A stretch of DNA of 64,000 nucleotides. Origin: Posidonia oceanica (Eukaryota > Streptophyta > Magnoliopsida > Alismatales > Posidoniaceae). The translations under genes and the position numbers were made by a program. The stretch covers positions 5,704,001 through 5,768,000 of the forward strand of contig JAZBRS010000011.1 of the NCBI GenBank assembly GCA_037176725.1, given 5' to 3'. This document shows, one piece after another, positions 23,179 to 36,368 of this stretch. The notes under the pieces are model-generated. The model made no database searches and was not told the origin of the DNA. It was given only the letters and a program-made list of their open reading frames with translations. How positions within the stretch are numbered: position 1 is the stretch's first letter; each line of letters opens with the position of its first letter.

Positions 23179-24425
23179 CCAAGTTTGCTGTCGTTTGACC
23201 TCATCGGCGATGGAGAAGACGACCGCCTCTGCTCAGGTAACCTCTCCCCTTTCCATTTGGTTTTGTTGCTTGTAGAGAGTGGATCATTTCTGTATTAGTT
23301 CCCGCATGTTTAGCATTTTATTTCGCCATTTTCACCTACTTCTTCCTCGGCTCCGGCGACGTCCGCCGCCCGTGTGAGGCCTTCCAGCTGTTGAGCACGT
23401 GGCATGGGCTGTCCTCGAGCTCGCATACACCCATCTTGCATTACTGGTCCTTCCCCGAACCTCCTTCGTGCTCCAGGGAAGTTCTCGAGCTCGCCGCCGT
23501 CGACACGGCCGGCGACACCTGCGAACTTCGACGTGTTGAAGGGACCTCTGTGGAAGCCCAAACCCCCTATTTTTTCATGCCCTTAGCTTCACAGCACTAC
23601 CACCTTCCCTCCACACTGCTCGCTGACATTCCAGATGCCCCACCGCGCGCCCTTGGCCTCCCTCATGGCCGGACAGCATGCGTGGTCGGACAGCATGCGT
23701 GGCCGGACAGCACGCGTCGTCGGCCGTCGACAAGGAGGAGGTGGTGGGAAGTGCACAGTAGCTCGTTTTTAGTTTCGTTTGCTCCCTTGGTTTTGCCTCG
23801 ACTCCACCTAACTTCCTATGAGCTGTGTGTAAGCTTCGAAGCTCCCCGGTCTCTTCCATGGCTGCTAGCGAGGAAACCTATTAGGTGGGTGGAGCGATCC
23901 AGTGGGTCCTTTTGGATTTTGATTGCATGTGCATGTTCCTGGGAATGTCGTCGAGCTTCCCCGATCGTCGGTTTGATTTTAGGCATCGCCAGCAGTGCGC
24001 GTTTTGGCACCGAACTCCAGCCAAAAGACTGGCAGTCACGTCACCTGTTGCAGCGGCGACTCGACTGTGTTTTTAACAATCTCTGGGATGGACTTTGCGT
24101 CGATGTATCACGTGACCCAGTGGCTTGTTGTGCATGTTGTTTGTATGGTTGCATTCCTTGTTATGCCGTCTGTCTGTGTGAGTGTTTGCTTGTAGGTTTT
24201 ATGGCCGTTTGCATGGCTTGATCGGCCGGCGAAGCTTGCTGTCTGGCTTGCCTATAGCAGCCTTGGCCGCTAGTCAGAGCGGCGACTTGCACCGTCGCTG
24301 CGCATAGCGGCGACGTGCACAATTGTCGTGGTGACTGGCTACTCAGGCTAAGGTTCAGGTAGTGGATTGAGTCTCCTTGTTTGCCATTTTATTTTGACTC
24401 GCCTTGCTTGGGTTTTGTTTCCTTG
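23179..24425 (+). repeat. Family-2 LTR fragment of older element EA
   Basis: Aligns with 56244-57205 and 58866-58950 and with parts of 62470-63370, for example 'gaagacgaccgcctctgctcaggtaacctctcccctttcc'. The first ~740 bases of the LTR are missing because E3 inserted at 23178/23179. The LTR text stops near 24425, well short of a full LTR, so a deletion joins it to the next segment. The long frame 23391-24221 is not conserved in the other LTR copies. Confidence 0.75.
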
Positions 24426-24781
24426 TTTGAACCTCGGGGGTCTTCTCCCTCACTCCTGTCCTCTCTGAGTCCAGCTTCGCCCCGGTGGATCCTTTCGATC
24501 CCATCGGCGCAATCTCCTCTTTTAACCTTTCCCAGCTTGCCTGGGGGACGCTCGAAGATGCAGTGGCAACATCATCAACAAACTCGATCGCAGCACCATC
24601 CAGGTTCGTATCTCCTTCAACCCCGGCAGCTCCAGTGCTCCCAGCACTGCCATCAACAGCTCCAGCAGCCCCAGTGCTCTCGGCCCTACCATCAACAGAC
24701 CCTACAGCGTCGCCAGTCATCCCAACGGACCCTGCTGACAGCACCAACAGTGTAGGAGTGGACCCAATACCTCCATCCTGA
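24426..24781 (+). pseudogene. Pro/Ser/Thr-rich ORF fragment of EA
   Basis: An open frame (24485-24781) encodes about 98 residues with repeats like PAAPVLPALPSTAPAAPVLS. It ends in TGA just before the E2 target site. The composition resembles the N-terminal, proline-rich part of E2 gag (31882-32328), so it may be an EA gag N-terminus; I cannot assign a domain. The continuation across the E2 insertion is 51642 onward. Confidence 0.35.
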
Positions 24782-24786
24782 GGTTG
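24782..24786 (+). repeat. Left target-site duplication of E2 (GGTTG)
   Basis: GGTTG directly precedes the E2 LTR start and is repeated exactly at 51637-51641 after the 3' LTR. Confidence 0.93.
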
Positions 24787-27700
24787 TGTTGACACCCCAT
24801 TTTGACAGGCTGAATCAATGGAAATCTTGTGGTGGCATCTGAACCCAAATCTAGGTCCAAACCTACACCCTTCTCATTATCTTTCTCTTAAAATCAAGCC
24901 CAAACCTAACCTAGAATCACACCCAATTCCCAAGCCCAAAAACTACCCAAAAATCATAGGAAAACTCACCCTTCCTAACTTAGAAAATCCACCAAAAAGC
25001 CCTTAAAATTTCAAACAAAAACCACTCCCAAAAACCCTAGAAAACCTAGGTAAAACTACGCTTTTTCTACACCTCAAAACCCTTGCAAAACCTTCCAAAA
25101 TCCAACTCCAAACGCTAGGTCCAACACTAGAGACCCTAGGCCACATACTCACCAAATTTCACCTCTTTTCCAAACCTCTAACCCATTCGTTTCTCCAAAT
25201 TATCCTTTTCTCTCTCCTCTCTCTCTCCTTCTTATTCTCCTTCTTTTCACTCCCTTCTCTCTCATTTCCTTGCCTGGCAGTGGGCCCACCTTGTGCATCT
25301 CTCTCTTCTGTATTTTATTTGTATTTTTAATTTATTTTTAGCTTATCTCTTGATTTTCTAATATTTATTTTACTCCCTCTCCTCTCTTTCTTCTTTCCTC
25401 CTCCATTTCTTCCTTCTCTTCTTCCTTTTCTTTTTCTTTTCCATTCTTCCATTAAATCTTTAAAAATCTTTAAAAAACTCTAATTAAAAGAGGGAAACAA
25501 AAGAAGAAATCAAAATCCTAAAAAGAAATAATTAAAAACTTAAACAAACAATTAAAAACAAAAACCTAACTAAATCCAACGAAAAGAAAACAAACTTAGA
25601 ATACAATTAAAAAAATACAAAACAAATAAAAAGAAAATGCTATTAAAAACAAACAAAACCAAAATTTAATCAAAACAAACCAAAAGTAAGAATCCTATTA
25701 AAAATAATCAAAAACAATCCTAAAGAAAGAAGAAAACAATTAAAAACACTAAGACAAGTAATTAAGAAAAAACTTAACTTAACAAATCTAAACGAAACAA
25801 TTAGAAAACTTTAAAACAATTTAAGTAAAAAGAAAAAGGAAAAAACTTAACAAGGAAAACCTGACTAAAAAATAATTAAAAAACTTAACAAACATTTAAA
25901 ACAAAATAAAAAAAAACAAATTAAAGAAAACTTAAAGAAAACCCTAAAAACTTAAATCAAAGACTAAAACTCTTTCTAAACCTAGTTAATTTAAAAACAA
26001 TCTTTAAAAACCTAATTAAAAATCCTAACTTAAAAACAACCACTTTAAATTGTTTTCAAAACTTTTCATCTTTTTATTCTATTTTTATTTTAATTTTCTT
26101 CTTTTTTTTTCTTCTTCCCTTCCTTCCCCTTCTTTCTTTCTTCTTCCTTTCTTTTTTATTTCTTTTTCTCTTCTAGTCCGGCCCAACTGCTCTTCCCCTC
26201 CTTCCTTCTTTCTTTCTTTTTTCTTTTCCGCGGGCAGAAGGCCTGGCCCACAGCCCGTCCACTGTCTTCCTCCTCCACACTTTCCCTCCTTCTTCCTCTT
26301 CCTTCTTCTTCTTCAGATTTCTCCTTCCTTCCCGCGAGTTTAACAGTTCTCCCCCCGTTTGAAATCAAATTCTTCCCTCACTATCAGATCAGCAACAGCT
26401 CGCCTCCACTCTCTCTTCTCTCAATGGCTTCTTCGAAGGCACTTACTGCCCGTCTCCTCGCCGGCCGCCTCTCACTTCAGCTCCAGTGATTCTCGTGCCG
26501 ATGGAATTCAAACCACAGCACGCCAGCCCCGTTCCAGCCTTGATAAAACCAGCTCCAATCCCTCTCCTTCACCACCTTCGTCACCCTGAGAGAGAGAGCA
26601 TCCCAGAGAGCGAGAGCCACCTGCAATTCTCCTCCTCTGCCTTAGCAAAAACCAGACTTCTTCCTCCTCTTCCTTTCCATTGAAACCAAACCTTCACAGC
26701 CCTCCAATCCACTCCAAATTCATCCCCCAAACTCCACCATCTTCCAGTAATCCACATCCCTCCATTCCCTGACCTTTCCACCCCAGAAATCACCCCGTAA
26801 CCACTTGAAACCAAAACAAGACCCAACTCCCTCCACTCTGAAATTCCCAGCACTACAACCCACCAAATCTTCCCAAATTCCAGCATCCGACTCGCCAGAT
26901 CATCACCTCCCTAAACCACCCAAGCTTCCCCTCTAACTCTCACCACAACACCAACCCTCCACTACAAATAGCTAGCCCCTCTTCTGATAAAAAATCCACC
27001 CAACTGCAATCTTCCAACCCAGCACTCCTCAGACCAACCTAAGCATTCCTACATAATCACTGAGCCTCCAGAAGTCCACCGGTGGCCTCTACTTGAACCA
27101 GAGAGTAGCAGACATCCACCCCCACCTCCGGCAGTCAGTAGTGCACCCAAAAGTGCCATTCTTCCCGCCAGTCTTCAAAACTTCCTTCCAGCCATCCAGC
27201 GAGCTTCGGAGGACTCCATGGAGTAATTCCAGACACCCGCAAGCCATCGGCGACGCTTTAGTAGCCTGACAACCTTCGACGGTCTCTGCAGAAGCGACCC
27301 ACGCCGGGGGGACATTCCGGACTGCAAACCAGGTACTTCCTTCCACCAGTAGCTTAGTTCTCCCCTTCTCTCGCTTTTCCGCCCCCTGGAATGGGGTTCT
27401 GCTCCTTCTTGCGCCGGGTCAGCACCACCGCTGACCCGTATTCTCTGGTGAGCTCCGAGCTCGCCTCGTCGCTCTGGCTTGCAGAACACTCCGTCGCCGA
27501 TCGCATGAGCTCCGAGGAGCCTCCAGGAGTTCATCCCTGCCTCCAGAATCCTCCGACGACACTCCGATCGTCCACTCTGCCTCCAGACCCCCTGCAGACC
27601 TCTGCCGTCCTCTCCGTTCCGCTCCAGGCCGCGTCACGGCCCACCGACGTCGCTCCGGCCTCCGTGCTGCTCCGGCGAAGGTTCCCAGCGACTCAGCGCC

Positions 27701-30561
27701 TCTCCAGCAGCCTTCTTCCTCCTCTCCAAGCACTGGTAGCATTTTGCTATAGTGCCTAGTTTTTCTTCATTTCACTGTTCATTTATTTTTGCTTAGTATG
27801 CTGACTTTGCCATAAATTGCATTTCTGTCTTGCGTTTTTATTTATTTGCTTTCCACTCCTGCCATCATTTAAGAATCATTTAAATTTGAATTAAAATCAT
27901 ATGAAATTGCATGAAAAACTTAAAGTTTTGTTTATTTACTTGTTAATCCAACTGCTGTATATTTCTTTAGTTTTCTTTTAGTTTAAGTCCAGCATGTTAT
28001 TTTTTATTACTTATAGGTTCTCTACTGTTATAGTTTTTAGTTTTATCTTTAGTTCCAGTCCAGCTTTTTATTTTATTTGCATGTTAGTCTAGCTCTAGTT
28101 CAATTTAAGTTTCTGTCATTTAATTTCCAGTCCTGTTATTTATTTTATTTACATAATGGTCCTGCTGTAGTTCGAATATAGTTTCTGTTCTTTATTTTCT
28201 AGTCCAGTAACTTTTTATTCTTGCATTTTAGTCTTGTGGTTGATAAATCTCATTTAATCTTCTATTTTTTCCTTAGTAAATTACATTTTAGTCCTGATCT
28301 TTATTTTATTTGCCAATTGGTCCTCTAATTTGTTGTTAAATCATTTAATTTCTATCTTTTCCTTACTGCATTGCATTTTTATCCCATATTTTCTGATTTT
28401 TGCATTCCAGTCCTTCATTTGCATGCACTGCATCTTTTTTCTACATTTTACCTTATAAAATTGCATTTTAGCCCCTGCATGTTTCAAAATTACACATAGG
28501 TCCTCTACATGTTTACAGAAATCATTTAAAAGCATATTTTTTCTTATAAAATTGCATTTTAGCCCTTGCATGTTTCAAAATTACACATAGGTCCTCTATA
28601 TGTTTACAGAAATCATTTAAAAGCATATTTTTTCTTATAAAATTGCATTTTAGCCCTTGCATGTTTCAAAATTACACATAGGTCCTCTGCATGTTTACAG
28701 AAATCATTTAAATGCATGTGTTACCTTATTAAATTGCTTTTAGACCCTGCATTTTATTTTAATTGCATTTAGACCCTCAACTTTTCAAAAACTTTGCATT
28801 TAGACCCCGAACTTTTTAACATCTTTGCATTTAGGTCCTTAAGTTTTCTTAAACATCATTCTTAGGTCCTTTTTTGCATTTTTGCATGCATTGCCCCCAT
28901 GCATCACTGCATTTGGTACTCTTTGCACACACTTAAGCACCCCTAGCTCCCATGTACATGGGAGGACCTGTTTTGCACACCCGTAGGACCCCTTTTACAC
29001 TTAGATCCCTTCTTCTCCTCTGTTCTAAGCCTTCTGCCTTGAAGCCTGCACATCTTCTGATCGGACCGCCGGATCCTTGCAATTAAGCTACCTGGACGAC
29101 CCCGGTGAAGCGCACTTCAATGCAGACCAAGCACTTCTCAGATCAGGCTTCAGATCTCCAAGGTAAGTCCTCCTAAACCCCTGCACAGCATTTTTGCACA
29201 TCATTCGCATTGCATGCATTGTTTTTGCATCCCGTTTTCTCGAGCGTGTAAATTAGGACCCCCTCTTCCTATCTATCAACTCTATCTCCTCTTTTCGCGT
29301 ACTCTTGGTATCTTTGGGTTGTGTTTCCCCTAGATTCACTACTAATTGTGACTTTCTTCCCCCTTTTTTCACAATCCGATCGCACCGTCAGCTTTTAGCA
29401 GCGTGCGAGACGCATCGTGGGACACTTTGGTGGGAAACAGTCACAGAACAGTGGTGATCTCTCCTCTCGCTTCCTTTCCCCTTTGTAGGTCTTCACACCT
29501 ACATTACGTGGTCCTTAGGCGGTGTTGGTTCTCACACTTGCGCCGTTTGCCTCCCCTTGCTTCTCTTGCTCTCCCCCTTTGCATCTGCATTTGCATGGCT
29601 TTATCGATGGTTTGTTTCGCTTGCTTTGGCACCGTTTTGCGTGCCTGCTTCGCTTTCGACACCGTTTTGCGTGTTTGCTTTGTTTTCTCGCACCATTTTG
29701 CGTGCTTGCTTTGTTTCTTACACCGTTTTACGTGCCTACTTTGTTTTTCGCACCGTTTTGCATGCCGATCTTGTTTCTTGCATCGTTTTGCGTGCTGGCT
29801 TTGTTTTTTTGCATCGTTTTGTGTGCCGCTTCTGTTTCTCACACCGTTTTGCGTGTTTTATGCTGTTTTCTCTTGCATGTCGCCCGCACTGCCTGGTTTT
29901 ACCGCTATTTTGTTTATCGCCTGCATTTGCAAATAGGGCAGTGATGCTTACTGCCTGGAGTTCTCACGGACCAGGGTTCACCCGGTTCGGAACACAGACA
30001 GCGTTGCTGAGTGCTTAGATTGCACGTTTAATTCCTTGCATTGCATTCCATCACTTAGAGCACACCTATGAGCATCTAATTAGGCATTCATGGCACTTAG
30101 GCATTCAAAGTCTGCATTTCCTGTGTATGCGAGCGTAAGCCTAGAAAGATCGATTCTCGGGTGTGTCAGGGGTGCCTAACACCTTCCCCGCATGTAACAG
30201 GAGTCCTTGTCCAGTCTTTTGCCCCGCAATGACCATATTGCCCTTATCCTAGGCATGAGTCATATCATTTGCATTCATTTGCATCTTTTTTCTCTTGCAT
30301 TGCATTGCTTTGCATCTTTTGCTTGGATTTGCGTGTTTATTCACGCATTTCCCTAGTTTTCCTTATCTCCCGATATAATAGATACGGTGGCGACTCTGAA
30401 TTGTCTTATCTTCTTCTTTTCTTTCCTTTTTTCCCTTGTTTAAGTTTTTCTGAATCAAGTCTTCCTTCTCGGACACAGCCGCTAATAGTGAACCTAATTC
30501 TTATCAGTGCACGCGAGCTTTGGCAGTGTGCATGGACGATTTGAACACCAGGATTACTACT
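24787..30561 (+). repeat. 5' LTR of E2
   Basis: Starts TGTTGACACCCC and ends ...GGATTACTACT (the last base appears changed from the A of the 3' LTR). Colinear with 45867-51636. About 20 differences occur in the first ~370 bases, but 26050-26590 is nearly identical to 47155-47690. Internal landmarks: a ~91-bp repeat in three copies (28452-28725), 30-bp repeats (29630-29850), a splice-donor-like site (29163), the conserved GCCTAACACC block (30155-30207) and a PBS-like motif (30388). Small ORFs in it are not supported. Confidence 0.93.
28452..28725 (+). repeat. About 91-bp tandem repeat within the E2 LTR
   Basis: Three copies start 'ttataaaattgcattttagccc' at about 28452, 28543 and 28634. The 3' LTR has the equivalent array at about 49523-49740. 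Confidence 0.75.
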
Positions 30562-30562
30562 G

Positions 30563-30580
30563 TGGCGACTCCGTTGGGGA
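30563..30580 (+). promoter_or_regulatory. Primer binding site of E2
   Basis: TGGCGACTCCGTTGGGGA lies one base after the 5' LTR. Its reverse complement ends in GCCA, as needed to pair with a tRNA 3' end. This type of PBS is described for Ogre/Tat elements and attributed to tRNA-Arg; I have not checked the tRNA. Confidence 0.82.
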
Positions 30581-31881
30581 AGCTAGACTCCGGCTTTCGC
30601 TTTGGCTTTTTGTTCGCCTGTTTTTGCTTCTTTGCTTGCCTTTGTCTGCCTCTTTTGCCTATTTTGCTTGCTCTTCTATGCTAAATCCTAGCGAGTCGCC
30701 TTATGGCTACTTTGCTTGGGTTTTGCACCTGCCTCATCTGCTTCATCGTGGCTTCTGCTTTGTCTTGCTCTGCTCTGTCTAGTTTGCTTGTTTACCTGCT
30801 TTATTCTTTGCTTCTGCTCTTATCTGCTTTACTGCTTACCTATCTTTATCTTTTTTTATCTTATTTGCTCATTACTTCTTTATTTCCCGCATAATGCATG
30901 TCTACATACTTGTTTGGCAACAATGCATGCTTTTTGAATGATGAAGGCCTTCTTTTACACACTTGCTATGCCACTACACACGCACATGCCCTGTATATAT
31001 GCCTTTTGACATGATGATTGCTTTCCTTTCACTATCATGCTCACAAACACCTGCACATGCCATGCACTTGCCTTTTGCAATGTTGTATGTTGTTTGCCTA
31101 CCATATTTGGTTGATTTTCTTCCCTTTTGCACATGCCATGCCTAGGATAGTAGAGACTGATTGCTTTCCTTGTGGCTAACTAAAAATGGCAAGTAAAAAG
31201 AACTTCTGGGAGCAACTAGAGACTTCAAACAATCCTGCACCCCCTTGGGTTAATAAAACATGCAAGATAAAAAACTCTAAGCATTTGCATAAGGATCATA
31301 TAAAGCATGCATTCTTCTCATCTGAGTCCACCTACTAGTCTGCGAAGGATGGTCCCGACCTCTTGTTCCACTGCTTCTAGCGTGGCCCAAGTCAGTCGGT
31401 TCGTCCCCCTTGTCCAGGGGTCGTGTCGGTGCTACTGGAGGGTACTACCCACGCCTTTGGTGGGGTCAGGGCCACCAACGCACCACCTTGTTATTTCTTC
31501 AGCTCTGGCTAGGAGTTCGACAGGGGACCTGCTTTTTCTGACCTGAGTCAGTGACCCATACACCTGGGGATACCCGAAGTAGATCATCTACTAGGATAAA
31601 CTAGATAGGTGAGGGGGGCATGCTAGAAAGCATACATAGCATTCATGCCATCTAACTTAACTCATTTGCATCTGTCTTTCAGTTTCTAATCTCTGTTTCC
31701 TTCTGTTTGTGTCAGCAGTGATCGGTAAGCGAGTTCCCTTACTGAAGCTTGAGTACTGTCCCCTTCTGACACCCCTATTGCGACCTTTGTTCGCGGCCAT
31801 TCCCTTTTTGAGCTATCCGCATTTGTGACGATAGCTCCTACTAGGACTTGCCCACTTCATCTCTGTCGTAGCCCTATTCTC
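30581..31881 (+). other. Untranslated leader of E2, no gene
   Basis: T/C-rich leader between PBS and gag. Frames in it are short and lack domains. The Ogre-specific ORF1, expected here in canonical Ogre elements, is not recognisable. Confidence 0.55.
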
Positions 31882-34757
31882 ATGCGCTCTAGGTCAGCAA
31901 TGGCCCAGTACGTCAGTGAGCTTCTCTTTACTCTTGTCATAGAGGGTGTTTTCGCTTCGGCCCCTCCGGTTGCTCCTTCAGTCCCCTTTGTTCCTCCACT
32001 GATGCCAGGGTTTCCTCCCCTGACGCCTCTGGTATCTCAGTTTGTCCTGGGACATTGGCAAGCATCCATTCCTCCAGATCCAATCGTTGAGTCTATCTTG
32101 ATGACCGTTACTCGCGTTCTGGAGACGCCATTGGCCCCTCCTTCCCAGGGATACGACACCATTGACATCCCTTCTACCACTGCTGCGACTCTTACTGTAG
32201 GACCTGTTCCTCCTGGACAGTCTGTGTCCGTGCCGCTTGCTTCTCAACCCTCGCCGGCACTGCACTTCAGCATTCCCGCTGACGGGATGCCTGAGGCACA
32301 ATACCAGCACCTAATGGAGCTCGCCTAGAGACTGCAGGGCATGGCTCTATTGGTTCGTCCCTCCTTCACTCCTGTCGCTTCTGAGGTTCCCTTGAGGTCA
32401 GTTCCTGCATATCAAGCATTTGCTGCTACACCTCCGCCTTGACCATCGTCTCAACTACTCACGGTTCCGACGATGGGGCCCGTTTGCCGCCTCCTTTAGC
32501 ACAACACATGGCACAGCATGCACCTCCGCCCCCTGGTGGCCAGTCCTTTGGGCTGGTTGGAGCCCAGTACCCCACTGGCTCGCTGTCTGGCACCCTGCCC
32601 GGGCAGCAACTGGTGCTCCAGCATCCTACCCCTACCACAGCACAGCATGTCATCTACCCTCCTCCCTTGCATCAGGCCCAGAACCCTGCATACATCCCTG
32701 CATACACAGTTCCAGCACACGGATACGCCGGCCATCCCGTTGCTCCACCAGGCGACGCTATGGTAGATTCGGAGGAGCACTTAGGTGCGACCCATTTGGC
32801 TTATGTGCTCACTACCCCTGCCGATCCCTCTCCTATGGCAACAAATCCAGACTCCATCAATAACCGGATGGATGTCTTGGAGAAGGCACTACGACTAGTG
32901 TAGGGTACTGAGCACTAGACCTACCAGTTCTGGGACCTCTACTGCTTTCCAGAGGTGGTACTCCCTCCGAAGTTTAAAATCCCGGACTTCGACAAATATA
33001 ATGGTAGGGGCTGTCCCGTAGCACACCTGAAGGCGTATTGCGGTGATCTCGCTCAGCTTCAGGCTGACGAGAGGTTGCTGATCCGCCTGTTCCAAAATAG
33101 CTTGACCGGGTCGGCACTCAAGTGGTTCACGTCGCTTGATATGTCAGCCATCAAGACTTGGAACGACCTCAGTCAGGCGTTCCTAGAACAATACTCCTTC
33201 AACCTCAATCTAGTCCCAAAGCGGGCGGACTTGATCGCAACCAAGCAGAATCCCAGCGAGCCGTTCGAGGAGTACGTCGGCCGCTGGCGCGTCCTTGTTT
33301 CACAGGTCCGAGATTGACCCTCTGACGAGGAGTCTATTGAGATCGTTATCAAGGGGGCGCAGCCATCTCTCGGGGCTCTGCTTAGCATTCAACCTGTCAC
33401 TACTTTTGCAGCACTTATTCGAGCTGGAGCGCGCGTGGAGAGTTCTTTGCGGAGTGGCAACTTCCCTACTCTCTCTACGTTCGCTAAGCAGGCCGCGATC
33501 AGCAGTAACAGTGCCAACAGCAGCACCTCCAACAACAACAGCGGTAGCAGCAACAATCGTCCCAAGAAGAAAGACTCGCCGAAGACCGCTGTTGCATTCG
33601 TCGATTCTCCTGCTGCGCTTGTTCATTTGCAGTCCCGGCCTGCCCCAGCTTAGATGGTGTATGCTCCTGCACCTAGGAATCCACCCACACCACAGATCAC
33701 CACCATCGCTAGACCAGTCTACCCTGCTGCACCAGTTCAGCAAGGCTCATACCAGAGGCAAAGAAGGCCACCCACTGAGAAGCGGAAGTTCGCCCCACTG
33801 GTGGAACCGCTCACGGCCATCTTGCTAAAGGTTGCATCACTCCTGAAGTTCCCGGAGGTTCGCCTGTCCCCAAATCCCTTGCTGCATTTGTTTAAGGCGA
33901 ACCTTTTTTGCAATTTCCATCGAAGTGTCGGGCACTCGATGGACAATTGCTACTCCCTGCGGAACGCTATCCAGGACTTGATCGAATCGAGAACGATTGT
34001 GATCAACACGCACGAGGCATCCACTCATGCACACACTCATGCATCTGCTCTTTCTTCTGTTCCCCCTCATTCTGGCATCATCCGCCAACCTCTACCGGAG
34101 CACTCTTATCCGGGAGGGGCGGGAACCTCAGGCATTCACTCTGTTTTTCCTTCTGGGCCTACTGCATCTGTAATAGACCCTTCTGATCTTATCTCTGATA
34201 TCTCTGAGCCTTTTCCTGTAGATCTTTATCTTGCGGCTGTTGCCGACTTCGAGTTGGGAGTTCACATGATCCGACCACGTGCCAGGCCGGAGTGCCCCTT
34301 CGTGCCCCCTACTGTGCTTCCTCAGGCTCAACCCCCTGTACACCTCCTAGCTAGGGCCCAGCCTAGATCCCCTGTCCACCTCTTAGGGCGGCCTCAGTTA
34401 GGATCCCCTGTACACCTTCTAGGCAGACCTCAGCCAACCCCTGCCTTCCCACCCCAACAACCTTACCTTTCACCTCAGTATCCAGTAGGTGCCCCTGTAA
34501 CCCCTTCTGTGCTCGCAGCACGTGCTCCTGTGGTTATTGATTTAACTCAGGACACCCATCGCGTACCTTACAGCTACGCCACAGAAATGCGTGCAGAAGT
34601 AACGCAATCGGGGAGGGTCTACAGACCCCCAGCACTGGCAGTTAGGCCAAACTACCCAGAACCTGCTATGCCCCCACCCTCTAGCCAACCTATAGCAGAC
34701 CCGGCCTCAAGTCAGCCTGTAGTAAGCCAAATCCCTACCCAACCTGTAGCAAGCTAG
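31882..34757 (+). pseudogene. gag of E2 (broken)
   Basis: Structural capsid/nucleocapsid polyprotein. ATG candidates at 31882 or 31900 open a proline-rich N-terminus ending in TAG at 32326; the frame then shifts near 32435. In the new frame a gag core follows (about 32950-33470: PPKFKIPDFDKYNG, LTGSALKWFTSLDMSAIKTW, PFEEYVGRWRVLVSQV), then a Ser/Asn-rich linker and a knuckle-like FCNFHRSVGHSMDNC at about 33905-33950, the C-x2-H-x4-H-x4-C variant typical of Tat elements. In-frame stops are TAG at 32901, 32916, 33651 and 34755 and TGA at 33315. A proline-rich tail with repeated SPVHLLGRPQ-type units (about 34320-34440) precedes protease. Confidence 0.85.
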
Positions 34758-36368
34758 GCCTTTACCCAATCTCCTATGACTGTCCCTTTAGAGCTTGCCA
34801 AAGCTACCCTTCCTACTGCCAAGAAAAACCAACCTAAGGCTGACATCACTTCTCAACTTAAGAAGGTCAAAGCCGACATTTCCATTTGAGACTTGATCCA
34901 CACCTCTGCCGAACACCGCGAAGCTTTTCTTCGTGTGTTCCAAGCCGCCTGTGTGTCCCAGTCTATTGAGCCTTCAGCCTTGGAAAGCATGGTAGGGATG
35001 ATTGTGGAGCCCCAGGTCATCTCTTTTACAAGTGATGAATTGCCTTCAGCGGGGATTAATCACAATCAACCCCTGTTCGTCACGATTCAGTTCAAAAACT
35101 TTTGCATTCCTCTAACGCTGGTTGATAACGGGTCAGGCCTTAATGTCTGCCCCTTACGTACTACAACAAAGCTCAAATTCAAAGCCAAGGATATCACACC
35201 AGCTGTAAAAGGAATGACAGCTTTTGACAACACCCACCATGACGCTCTAGGGATCCTGATTATTCCTCTTGCCATTGGTCTGGTCGTATTCGATGTAGAA
35301 TTCTATGTCGTCGACTTGAAGCCAAACTTTAACTTTCTGCTTGGGCGCCCTTGGCTCCACAAGCATCAGGTCCTCCCCTCGACCCTCCATCGCATGATAA
35401 AGCACCGCTACGGCGATGATGTCATTGTTGTCATGGCGGAGAACTTTGAGAAGGAGCGGATCGAGGTAGTCTCCCCCGTCTCTTCACAAACCATCCCTTT
35501 TGACCCTAAAACTTCCAACGCTTTGTATCGCGTTAATCGGTGTGAGCCGGTTAACTTCATTCCTGATCTTGAATGCGTCAACTCCTTGGCCGTTCACAAC
35601 AACCCCTTTCGAATGGTTGAGAATGTATGTCACAGATGGGGTTATGTAAAGGGTACACCGCTCAAGCGTCATGGCCAGGGGATCGCAGAGCCGATCATAG
35701 CGGTGGAGCGGAGGAAGTCTGAAGGCCTCGGTTATGAGCCCAAGCCCAACGAAGATGACTGCTTTCAGCTAAAGGATCAGAAGACGGTCATCCCTAGGGA
35801 CCTCACTAACTTCACCAGTGCAGGAATTCTGGGATCAACTGATGGTCAAGCCGCGGTGCCGGTAGAAGATTGGGTCTGCATTGAGGACTACTACTCGGAT
35901 GAGGAGCAGTCTGGTGCAGTAAAGGCAGTCCCAACTAGTGGCAAAGCTCTGATCAGCACAGAGGCACCTCAGTCGGTTTGTTTGGCCCTACCTTCAATAG
36001 ATACAGCAGACAACTTAGCAGGCCCTGTGGCAGAACTGACAAGTTTTCACCTTTCTACAGCCACATCTGTATCACAAGCACAAGCAGCAGCGGCAGCTCA
36101 GAGATCAGGGACACTCCTTCAGGCACAGTTAGGCAAGCTACCTGCAGTCGCAGTTGCATCGGTACCGCTGTCACTCTCTCTGGAGGGACAGTCAATGAAT
36201 TCAGTCAGTAGTGCGACTCAGCCCACTCTAGCAGCAGCATCACAAGGAATGCAGCCGGCGCAGTCCACTATACATCCTTCTGCCGCAAAACAGCAACTCT
36301 CGTGGAGGCCCCCATGGCGTCAAAGGCCGCACTCTCACTGTCACAACCAGATGCAGAGGTCCAGTTGA
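34758..36368 (+). pseudogene. Aspartic protease region of E2
   Basis: Same frame as gag; a TGA at 34887 stands where a Trp is usual (ADISI*DLIHTS). The protease core has LTLVDNGSGLNVCPL with the catalytic-type Asp at codon 35124, then FNFLLGRPWLH (about 35327-35360). DNGS in place of DTG/DSG is common in this lineage as far as I recall. Further on, GYVKGTPLKRHGQGI ... RKSEGLGYEP (35638-35735) resembles a G-patch-like region. The frame stays open to 36368, then a frameshift near 36300 moves the coding frame to that of 36362-37471. Confidence 0.8.

Noticed and set aside
23391..24221. 276-residue open frame in a GC-rich region
   Set aside because: It is family-2 LTR sequence; the colinear copies at 56400-57250 and 62560-63100 do not keep the frame.
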